Part shown: positions 9,261 to 21,200 of the stretch, piece after piece | Position numbering within the stretch: position 1 is the first letter of the stretch | Layout: the number at the start of each line of letters is the position of its first letter | Assembly: GCF_000003605.2 (NCBI RefSeq) | Contig: NW_003126386.1 | Span: 926,118-958,037 of the forward strand | Length of the DNA stretch: 31,920 nucleotides | Direction: 5' to 3' | Origin: Saccoglossus kowalevskii | Taxonomy: Eukaryota; Hemichordata; Enteropneusta; Harrimaniidae | Translations under genes and position numbers: made by a program | Notes under the pieces: model-generated | Seen by the model: the letters and a program-made list of their open reading frames with translations, nothing else | The model's database searches: none | What the model was told of the DNA's origin: nothing

Positions 9261-12200
9261 ATGGCGTCGTCAGCTCTAATCCGTATCCCTCGCCGACTTC
9301 CCCTGTTGCTGCTTGCAGACGGCGTTTTGTTGCCGGGTTCTTCCATGAGAATACCCGTGCACTCCGCCAAAAAGTAAGTACACCTCATAACTGCCATTTA
9401 ATCGTACGGTACCACTAGTAAATGTTACGTTCACGTAATTGCGTGCAATGGCTGTGTTGTTATTGCATTCACTGTACATGTACGTGGAAAGTTCAGGAAG
9501 AAACCAGAATGTACTTTAACCTCAGTAGCACCGTGACAAGATACACAATGTTACGATGATTGCGTAGCGTCAAATTTAACAACAAATAAAAACAAGATTA
9601 AACTAAAAACTACGTACAGTCAAAAATGTATTACTTAAAGGATGAATAAGACACTAATACTACTTTTTTGGTGGAGCTGTTACATGTATAATTCATCACT
9701 AATTTTCATACTTCTTTATAATTTCAATGAATTGAACTTCAAAATCTTCAATTTTTTATAGCTTTTCCAGATTGCTTTGGCAGTTTACCTCCCATCCATC
9801 GTGTATGGACTAAATTAATCTAGCTAAAAAATGGGAAAGTCTAAAATTCTCTTTGCAAGTATGAATTTGACTATCTGGCATCTTCAATGAGTCACTGATC
9901 AATCTTTCCTTGGCTTGATGTAACACATAAAAATGTTAAATTTAAGTGCTAAGGTTCCCATATGACATGCACAATGTGTGGAAAATACAAATCAATCTGC
10001 TAAAACTAAACACAGTAAATATTTCACCTTCTAATGTGCTTTCTTTGGTTTCTTGCAGCATGCATATGGTTAAGAATCATTTGTTGAAGTCCAGTAGTTT
10101 GAGTAACACTATTATTGGTGTCATTACAAAGGAGCGGGACAGTCAGGTTGTGTATACATCCCGTACATAACAGTGTCATCTGTCGGCTACAATGTCAGCA
10201 AGCAAGAACATTAGATTGATTAGATTTTCATGCACTTTCATACTTGATTATTTTGACAAATTATTTTATGTTTACTTCAGCAAGCACCAAGGAATTGCTG
10301 TATTGTCAATTAAAGTTGTATATGAGTATTTGGATAAATATTTGGATAAAAAATTAGAATTTGGTCCATGTCATATTTGGTATCTTGCCAGAAAATTGTT
10401 TGATTTTGTTTTTCATAATTTTGTCACTTTTTCAAATTTATTCTTATATTTTTTTACACTAGTATGTGTTTTGGAAGCGACTGAGCAACCAGTCCTTGGT
10501 TTGTTTAATCTTTATAATCAGTACATCAGTGGGGTATAGTTTTCATCATAATATATTTGACAACTTGCAATTGGCTTAAAGTGAACATGTGACTTGAATT
10601 AGCCAATTGTAGCATTTGTTATATATTTACAGGATGAAGATGCAAGTGGCTTGCATTCCATTGGTACAGCTGCTGTTGTTGTTCAGGTAACCGGTACTAA
10701 TTGGCCTCGACCAGCTTACACACTACTTCTGACTGGACTATGTAGATTTAAACTGGATAAATTGTTACAGCAGTCTCCTTATCCAATCGCTGCAGTTAGT
10801 CAATTGGATAGGTTCCCAGGTGATAATGAACCAGGTATGGTAATTTTCTGTTAGTGAGAGTGGAGTCAAATATTGTTGATATCTGCCAGTTTTTAGAGAT
10901 CTGCTAAAAGTCAGTTGAACATTTACAGGCAAGGTAGTGAATTAAAGCAATTGTTACCATCGTCAACAATGTTTATGTTTTTTAAGTTTTTACTATGAAT
11001 AGCACACAATGTATGATAAACAACTAGCAGAGAACAGAAGAGCGATAAGAGTATAAGAGTAGAATGCATACATGCACAGTTCTGACATTAGTGCCATCTT
11101 GGTGCAACATATTCAAGTGTATTTCATTAAATTTGGACCCAAATGAACCATTTTCAGTTGGTGATTTGACTGATAATTTTCTAGAATACAAACTGTTGTA
11201 ATTATATATAAGTTTTTAGAGATCTGCTAAAAGTCAGTTGAACATTTACAGGCAAGGTAGTGAATTAAAGCAATTGTTACCATCGTCAACAATATTTATG
11301 TTTTTTAAGTTTTTACTATGAATAGCACACAATGTATGATAAACAACTAGCAGAGAACAGAAGAGCGATAAGAGTATAAGAGTAGAATGCATACATGCAC
11401 AGTTCTGACATTAGTGCCATCTTGGTGCAACGTATTCAAGTGTATTTCATTAAATTTGGACCCAAATGAACCATTTTCAGTTGGTGATTTGACTGATAAT
11501 TTTCTAGAATACAAACTGTTGTAATTATATATAAGTTTTTAGAGATCTGCTAAAAGTCAGTTGAACATTTACAGGCAAGGTAGTGAATTAAAGCAATTGT
11601 TACCATCGTCAACAATGTTTATGTTTTTTAAGTTTTTACTATGAATAGCACACAATGTATGATAAACAACTAGCAGAGAACAGAAGAGCGATAAGAGTAT
11701 AAGAGTAGAATGCATACATGCACAGTTCTGACATTAGTGCCATCTTGGTGCAACATATTCAAGTGTATTTCATTAAATTTGGACCCAAATGAACCATTTT
11801 CAGTTGGTGATTTGACTGATAATTTTCTAGAATACAAACTGTTGTAATTATATATACCCGGTAGTACTGTAACATTTCATGTTAATGAGAAATTATAGCT
11901 CAGTGATTGTACATAATACTTCCAATGAACATTATGAAGTAGTTTACAAAGTGGTTTGTATATTACAGTGCCATCTTTGTGCAACATATTCTTGTGGACA
12001 AAATAATTAATTTCCAATCAGCTACAGATTTAGATCAGAATTTGTTTAAATAATAACACCATTTCTTTTGTGAGGAAGGTGAGAAATATTGATGTGGTGT
12101 TTATAATGTCAAAGGTCAATTTTACCATTATCACAACTTTCAATGAATTTAACCATTCCAGACATCCTGTAATTTTTATGTGTAAACCTTATTAACATTT

Positions 12201-15200
12201 GTTTAGAATGTCAATTAGAATTATGTCATGTAATTAATTGTTCATGAAGACGTATCAGACAAATGAATGAGTATTATAAAACAAAACATAAAATAGCAAT
12301 AGACGTATTTATAACTGTTTTGAATTAATTTTGCAAGAGTTTTGGTAAGAAATAATTTTCTTTGTGATTCACAACAACAAATCATTGTAAACCAACCACT
12401 GCTATGGACACTGAAATTGTGATTGTTATTCAACTATTTTCAGTCGGTGATTTCAGTGACGATGAATTGGCAGCGTTGACTGATAATTTTCTAGAACATG
12501 CTAATAAGTTGGTTGACATGTTGGATATTAGTATACCTATAGTCGCTAAATTAAAGGTAAGTATCAAGTTACAAATAGTATTCTTTGATGTAAATTATCT
12601 TATTTGTAAGATTTCTAGTTGTTACCTCAAACAAACCACCATTGAATGTTACCATCTGCTGTGTTTTTGTTGAGTAGGTTTGTGTGGCTTTAATATTATT
12701 TTGCCGCATAACTTTGCATATTCAGCAGCTAATTTGCATACATAATTTCTATTGTGTACTGTGATCTCTTCAATTTTATAAATAATGACAAACTGTGATA
12801 AATAGGTATCATATATGATTCCCCATGAATTCTAAAATCAAAGAAAGCTTAGAAAGAACTCCCATGTGCTGAGAGTATTGGAGACACATTAAATATAATT
12901 CGAAATTACTTAGCTGTAAATTAATTATGCAAATCAGAAAATTAATATGACCAGATTTGAGTGTAAAACTAATGAGGTCTGCGCAATGTAACAGAAAATC
13001 TATGTCTCCAAGTTTAATTGAAATGTGATTAGAACCAAAAAATTATGAATTATTATGCTTATTAGGGAATTAATATGAACAGATTTTTACCCCAAACTAA
13101 TTAGGTTTGTACATTTGTACTAAGTTTCATTGAAATGATATAACCCTAGAAAACCCTAAGCTTATAACACGCTGTAGGGGTGCTCGTGAAATGTACACTT
13201 ATAACACGCTGTAGGGATGCTCGTGAAATGTACACTTATAACACGCTGTAGGGGTGCTCATGAAATGTACACTTATAACACGCTGTAGGGATGCTCGTGA
13301 AATGTACACTTATAACAGCTGTAGGGGTGCTCGTGAAATGTACACTTATAACACGCTGTAGGGGTGCTCGTGAAATGTACACTTATAACACGCTGTAGGG
13401 GTGCTCGTAAAATGTACACTTTTTTTGTTTACAGAGGATGTTGGATAGTGTGCCAGCCCAAAACTTGCCAGATATATTTGCGTCAATTATCAAGACATCA
13501 TTCAATGAAAAACTGCAGGTATGCGAGGAATCCATCATTTTGTTATTGAATTTCATTCTTTTTATCAAATAAGAAAAAGATTATCTAGCATTTAATATTG
13601 CAGTCATGGCCATGTTGGTTGTAGTACTTATTTGTTGTATAATGCAGTGTATCCCCTGGGCATATTTTCACAGAAGAAGTGAGTGACAATACAGCATGGA
13701 TGTGAAGGCTCATTTATGAAAAGAACTTCAATACCCCAACACACATTAGTCAAGGCCATGGCAGTCTGTTATTATTACATATGTTGCCAAACTTTAAGAA
13801 AATTGCTTGGAAAGTCATGATTGAAGATGTTTGTATCAGTACACAAAAAAACAGTGACCTATTTTGTAAGAACTTGTTCAAAGAAAGATAGTTGCCTTGT
13901 TTATTTACTGCCGGTCATTTATACAATATTAAGTCAATATTACTTTAATATTATTTACTACCATAAAATCTGTATTAGAAGCCGCATCCCTAATATCCCA
14001 TTCTTTTTGAATAATTGTAAATGAAAAAATCACAATTTCTCATTTATGTAGATTTTCTAATAGAAACCACATCTTCTCTGTTGCATTGAACCATTTTAAG
14101 AAAAACCACAGCTTGTAATACAAATTTTACAGTAATAATCAAATATGGATAATAATTGGCAACTTAACCTTTGACCCGTAAATTAGAACTGGGCGTGCCC
14201 TGACTTATGATGAGTAAACCACCAGGGAAATTAGACTTAGAAAGATAGACAACCACATAGAGTGTTATTTATGTGAACAATTATACTATATATAATTACA
14301 GTTTGTATTCTGAAAAAACCTTTGAATCATGAAAATGAATGTTACTCGATTAAAAAAATGTCATTATTGTACCTCAGTAATGAATATTTGTCCTTCACAA
14401 AATTTTAATTAATTCTCTCTATATTCCGTTATTTTTTGTAGATTCTAGATGCAGTAGATTTAGCGGAACGGTTTAAGAAGACGCTACCGCTTCTAGTACG
14501 CCAAATAGAAGGCTTGAAATTACTCAAGCAATCAAGGAAAAATAACGATGATGAGTTTCTGGCTTTTAAAAAAACCTCAAGAAAACCATACATCATAAGA
14601 AGTTCTAAAAATTTCCATTTAGACCCAGAGGATGATGATGGAGATGGCGATGAAATGGTGGATTTAGAACAGAGACTTAAGTGAGTGATCAAATATGTGA
14701 GCAAGTTATTTTTGCTTCCTGTGTGAGAAGCGCTATAGGGAGTTGAGTTTATCCAGTCTCTATGTGTATCTGTTCCACCAATATCTCAAGAACAACTTGT
14801 CAAATTTTGATGGCATATGATACATGGGTGTTTTGGAATCAACAATACATGATGAATTGTCTGTGTATTAAATTAGCTAAATTAGCATGGTAGATTTAAT
14901 TTAAAAAAAACAAACATATTCACTCTATTAGAAGTGCAGCTCTGTCACAGTTCAAGTTGCATTTATTGTGTCTGTATAATAAAGCAAATACGGGACATGT
15001 ACCTAGCACATATGTAACTGTAAAAGTTTTCAACCATACCGTCACTGGTAGCATAGTGGTTGTTGCATTAACCTCATGATTAGTGGCATTCAAATCTTAC
15101 CTTGGGTGTTGAAAACTAAAAAGGTTTGACATCAACCATTGGTGAGTGTGCCACAGACTCAATGGGAAGGCTGAATTCACTGACTCCAGACTTTCGGGGA

Positions 15201-18200
15201 ACCTTGGTTAATGTCTGCTGGTGCTTGTGTACAACCGGGCATGTGCAATAAAATAATGATAGAAAGATACTCATACAGCCCTGTCACATAGTTCAAGTTT
15301 AAGGTACGCACCATGCTCATATTACACAGGTACACTCTTGTGCCGAGATAAGATGATTATTAAGTAACTCAGACTTGCACAGACTGAATTACAGGAGTAT
15401 GTTATTTTATTTGTTCTTTACATCCTGCATGGCAATACCATATATACCATGTACCGGGATATACAGTTATTAATGCTAGTTGTCTCACAAATTATTATTT
15501 TTCAGGGCTGCCAACTTACCTGAACATGCCAAGAAAGCTGCCCAAAAGGAATTGAAGCGACTAAAGAAAATGCCATCATCCATGCCGGATTACAGCTTAA
15601 CCAGGAATTATTTAGAGCTAATGTCTGAGTTACCATGGTCTAAGGAGACGACTGACAATCTCAGTATTGCACAGGCCAGGTGGGTAGATGGGAGAAGTTA
15701 CTGTCTGTGAAACAACTCATCAATTCAATTTAGTAATTTAGAGAATCTCAGCTGAAATATCTGTCACATCTGGGAAAAGACTTTCACTGCCTGATCGTTT
15801 TTTAATTTCGTTATAAAATAAAAATTTAATGATAAGAATTTGTACAAGTATTTATTTATTGCTTTCCTAGGCCACCGGCCCATATACAAACATATCAAAA
15901 CAATGCTTAAAGTGTAACAGGTACAAGTAGAATATGATGCTATTCTCGGTTATAGATCACACGGAATTAAATAATAATTAATTTGTTTACAATTGTTTCC
16001 TAACTTCAAATGCTCTGAACGCAAACACACAGATATTCCATAGAATATCACCATTTGTTGCTTGAACAAGCCTTTGAAATTTATCCATAGTTGATTGGAA
16101 GAATTGCATTTGCTTTGCACAAAGCAATTCGATTATTCATACAGACATTTGATTTATATATACAAAAACTCAACTTGAACATTTATATTATTTCTATGAG
16201 GATCAAGTTATAAGAGAAGAGAGTAACATTTTACCACTATAACAACCATTTTATTTTTCAAAATGTGTTCTTGCCATACATTGACAAGACAAGGTGGATG
16301 CATTGTAAACTTGCTACATCATAGTTCTCTGTCTTTGCATTAGACTGGATTTAGACGCTGATCACTATGGTTTGGACAAATTAAAGAAACGTGTTATCGA
16401 ATACCTTGCTGTACGACAAATAAAGAATTCACTGAAGGGACCCATACTGTGTTTTGTTGGACCACCTGGTGTTGGTAAAACTAGTGTTGGCAAGTCTGTA
16501 GCCAAGACTTTAGGAAGGGAGTTTCATAGGTAAGTTTTTGATCAGTTTTCATCATAGTTTAGTCTCCAAATGTGGTATTTCATCAGGTTATAATCTGAGA
16601 GGTCTACCTATATTACCAATATGTATAATATCAAATCAATCAGACTTGCGTTTTTTAACAAGAAATCAAAAATATAACTTTATATCAAAAATGACAAAAA
16701 TATTCATCAAAATTAGAGAATTGAAAATATCATCACGAAATGAACAAATCTGAGAGAGATCCACCTGTAGTACTTCTATACTAGTATATATAATATCAAA
16801 GTAATCGAAAAATATCACTTTTTACCAAACAATTTTCCATCAAATTTTAGTCAACTGCAGTCTCTAAATGTAATATTTCATAAAGGTTTAATCAAATGCA
16901 GTCTCTAAATGTAATATTCCATCAAGGTTTAATCAAATGCAGTCTCTAAATGTAATATTTCATAAAGGTTTAATCAAATTGAGTCTCTAAATGTAATATT
17001 TCATTAAGGTTTAATCAAATTGAGTCTCTAAATGTGATATTTCATTAAGGTTTAATCAAATGCAGTCTCTAAGTGTAATATTTCATCAAGGTTTAATCAA
17101 ATGCAGTCTCTAAATGTGATATTCCATCAAGGTTTAATAACTTAACATGATACGTTTATAGGATATCTCTTGGTGGTGTTTGTGATCAGAGTGATATCCG
17201 TGGTCATCGACGTACGTACATTGGTTCAATGCCTGGTCGTATTATACAAGGACTGAAGACAGTCGGAGTCAGTAATCCTGTTTTCCTGTTGGATGAAATT
17301 GATAAACTGGTCAGACATCCTTTACTTTCATTTTTCATACCAAAACCCTGATGTAATTCCATTTTTAGTCCCTGTTCGAACGAAGTCCGAAAACGGGGAC
17401 TATTAATTAGGGTTCGTTCCGTCTGTACGTACGTCCATCCGTACGTCCGGAGCTATATCTCAGACACCCATTGATGGATTTCATTCAAACTTTATATGAA
17501 GACAATACATAATGTCTTACATATGCACGTCAAGTTACTTTATGATCGGAGCAAAAATAGCCGACTGGCAGCCATTTTGGATGTAAAATTTGCTATTTCT
17601 GATACCTAAACGTGTCCGCAGCAGTTTCTCAGAAATGACTAGGCCGATTAGGATCAAAGTTGGTATGATGATCATACATATTGGATTGTAGGTGCACTTC
17701 ATTTTTTTTTCATGATTTAAACAAATATGGCCGACTGGCGGCCATCTTGTTTTTCATGGTACCCATGCTACTTTATCTTGAATGCAATGAATGTTTCTCT
17801 TTAAATTTTGTACAAAGATAGTATACCAAGAGTTACATCTGCACCATCATTATTTTTGTGATTCGATTCAATATGGATGACTGACGCCCAAATTTCATGT
17901 AAAAGTGCTAAATCGTCATTTTTACATGTCCGGAGCTGTTTCTCAGAGGTGACTAGATCGATTTAGATCAAAGCTGGTATGGTGATCATAAATATTGGGT
18001 TATAGGTGCAGGTCATTTTTTTGTGTGATTCAAACAAATATGGCTGACTGGCAGCCATTTTGTTTTTCATTGTACCCATGCTACTTTCTCTTGAATGCAA
18101 TGAACGTTTCTCTTTAAATTTTGTACAAAGATAGTATACCAAGGGATACATGCGCACCAACATTATTTTTGTGATTCGATTCAATATGGCCGGCCAATGC

Positions 18201-21200
18201 CCAATTTTCATGTAAAGTGCTAAATCGTAATTTTTACATGTCCAAAGCTGTTTCTCAGAGATGACTGGGCGGATTTGGATCAAAGTTGGTATGATGATCA
18301 TACATATTGGGTTATAGTTGCATGTCATATTTTTTCTGTAATTCAAACTAATATGGCTGACTGGTGGCCATTTTGTTTTTCATGATACCCTTGCCTACTT
18401 TCCCATGAATGCAATGAACATTTATGTTTAAATTTTGTACAAAAACAGTATACCAATAGATACATGAACATTATTTTTGTAATTTGATTCAATATGACTA
18501 CCCAATGTTCAATTCTCGTGTAAAAGCACTAAATCATAATGTTTTACAAATCCATCTCCTATTAATGGTTTCAATCTAATCTCAATGACTTCATCAGCAT
18601 CAAATTGATATGTCAGATCACAAAATTTTGGACAGGGACTGTGTCATTAACAAATGACTTGTTAAATTAAAAAAAATGATCTTATTTTTTTAGTGGCTGC
18701 AGCTTTTGATAAAATTGTTGAAAAAATATGAGAAAAGTGATGTGTGTTTATTTTGTGACTAAAGTTGACAAAGTGTTGATTCCTAACTGAATGAATGGTC
18801 ATGTGCAGCATGTGTCTGTCTGTATTGATGTATGTATCAACTTATCTAAAACTTGTATTCACATTATTGTTGATCATCATCACCATGCAATGAAAATAAA
18901 ACATTGATGTTGTTTTTTTGTTTCAGAATAAAAGTTTACAAGGTGATCCTGCAGCAGCTTTGTTGGAAGTTCTTGATCCTGAACAGAACAGCACATTTGT
19001 AGATCAGTATCCTTTTATCATCATCCATTACCATATTGTGGAACATTAGCGATCATATCTCTCCACTTCCTACAGTCATATGTTGCATCTTATCAATCAC
19101 TTATGCTACTTGCTTATCAACAATTTTTACCATATCTGAAATGATTTCTTCTGCATATTCTGTTGTGACCAGTGTTTTCATGTTTTGGTATCTACCGGGT
19201 ATTCATATTCTCACTTACTACATGTACTGTTTTCTCTCAATTAGTAGTGCACACGGTTATCTGTATGGTCAAAATAAGTCATATTTTAATTTTCCCACAT
19301 ACAATAAATACAATTTTGGGTTTATGTGCACTCCTAAACACGAAATATCACGTATTTATCCTTGACCCACTATGATAGTTACCTTAATGTGCAATTTGAT
19401 TTATCTAAAGTGTTATTCATAGCAACTGCCAACAGCATGTCTACTATACCCGCTGCATTGCTGGATAGAATGGAGGTGATCCATGTGGCTGGATACACCC
19501 AGGAAGAGAAAGTTCACATAGGTGTCAGACATCTCATACCTAAACAACTCAAAGAGCATGGATTGAATGCTGAACAGTTACAGTTTCCTGAGGATACTAT
19601 TAAAATGATCAGTAAGTATTAAGTAGTACACTGAAAGATGTCTCAACTGAACACCTCTTCCTGCGTCTTCTTTATAGCCTTGCAAAATATAAACATATTG
19701 ATAAACACCAAACTACTGTAAAATACTTGAGTGTGTATGAATTTTGGGAAATTTCAATTTAACTGAGTGGAAAAAATCTTCTAAAAAAACAATTGTGAAA
19801 ACACAAATTAGTTACATCAGCTAAAATAAGCATGCTATCTACTCTGACCCATATCATGGATTTTCCGTAGCCACTTAGGTGGTCCTGTTGTAGAGAATTT
19901 TCTTAGCCACTTAGCCTGTCTTGTTTTACAGCATTTAGCCTGGCCTGTTTTTACAACATTTTATTCTTTTGTTTTTTTCAGCATTTTGTCCTCTTTGGTA
20001 AACAACATTTTTTTAATCCCTTTAGCTGTTTGGAAAAGCAGTTATTGTTTATGATCATTCAGTGTGTTACACCTTTCTAGTTTGGTATTTTGAGGTCAAG
20101 AGGTACATTGTATCATCATTTAACCAACACTTTGTTTTCTTGTCTTCTTCTTCTTCTCCTCAGTTGCTCGCTACACTCGTGAAGCTGGGGTGAGATCACT
20201 GGAGAGGAAACTCGCTGCCGTATGCCGAGCTGTAGCTGTCAAAGTGGCTGAGAACATGACCATTAAGACAAAGAATGGGAAACAGGATCTTGAGAAAGAA
20301 AATGTAGAACCAGAGAAGGAACCTTTGTCTATAGATGAAAAGGAGTCGTTGAGTTCAGCAGCTACACTAGCCCATCCACCTGACATGCCTATTGTGATAG
20401 ATGAACATGCACTGCAGGATATTCTAGGGGTGGGTGAGATGTGTCATGTTTTCTATCTTCAGATTACTGTAAAAACTCAATAATTCTGAACACTAATAAT
20501 TATTTTGGAAAATTGGTCAAATTGGGTTGCAGGTGAACATTGTATTTTTTTCCAGCTATCAGCCATTTTTCTTTGAATCTTGGAAAAAATACGAGTGTTC
20601 ACCTGTAATCCTATATGCATGATCATGAAATCAGGGTCATATCTCTGTGAAATGATTCTGGACAAGTATCAGAATTTAACAAATTTGAGGACCAAAATGG
20701 CAGCCAGTCAGCCATATTATATCAAATGGTAAAGAAAACCAATGTGCCTATTGCAAGTCATTATACATGGTCTTGTAAAGTTTAAATGTGATCAATCTAA
20801 CATGTCTGAGAATTAAATCCGGACTGACAGAACTTAAATTAATAGTCCCTGATTGCTAACAAAGTCTGACTCTAAAAACACTATGCAACAAAATCAACAA
20901 CTGATGGTACTCAGTCTTTGATAATAATGAAATTCACTTTTAAAATAGTTGAAAGGACATATTTGATGACAGTGTCACTTTATAGCGTTATATATATAAT
21001 ATATAAAAAATGTTTTTTTTAAATGAAATTAAACGTGCATGATGACTGGGACATTTTAAATATACAGCTCCTATAATATTACCTTGTAGAGTGTAACCAT
21101 GGTAACCAGCAAAGTTACTTTGAAAATCTGAAGCAGAATTTGTTCCCCACTGCTTTCATAGAAGCACCACAGTTGCTGTTTACTGAGCCCATGTTTGTTT

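Larger units (their letters stand above)
10888..11856 (+). repeat. 323-bp segment in three head-to-tail copies (LONP2 intron 3)
   Basis: Copies start at 10888, 11211 and 11534, exactly 323 bp apart. By eye, copies 1 and 3 look identical and copy 2 differs at two bases, so the amplification is recent or homogenised, or an assembly effect. Each copy holds the near-palindrome TTTTAGAGATCTGCTAAAA, the phrase AGTGCCATCTTGGTGCAACA, and a cut-down copy of the exon 4 acceptor and start. A related AGTGCCATCTTTGTGCAACA occurs once more near 11967, just downstream. Confidence 0.95.

Noticed and set aside
10192-10539. A 115-codon open frame in LONP2 intron 2
   Set aside because: It is Phe/Leu/Tyr-rich, AT-driven sequence with no family signature, between two well-supported exons that join in phase without it.
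13141-13160. AACCCTAGAAAACCCTAAG as a telomere-like repeat
   Set aside because: There are only two imperfect units, next to the 37-bp minisatellite, which is not enough for an interstitial telomeric array.
17963-18346. A 127-codon open frame on the minus strand
   Set aside because: It is antisense to the 313-bp internal repeats of the intron 9 element and repeats itself ([14 protein letters not shown] / [14 protein letters not shown]).
19036-19375. Two overlapping open frames in LONP2 intron 10
   Set aside because: Exon 10 joins exon 11 in phase across this region exactly as in vertebrate LONP2. The frames have no recognisable domain.
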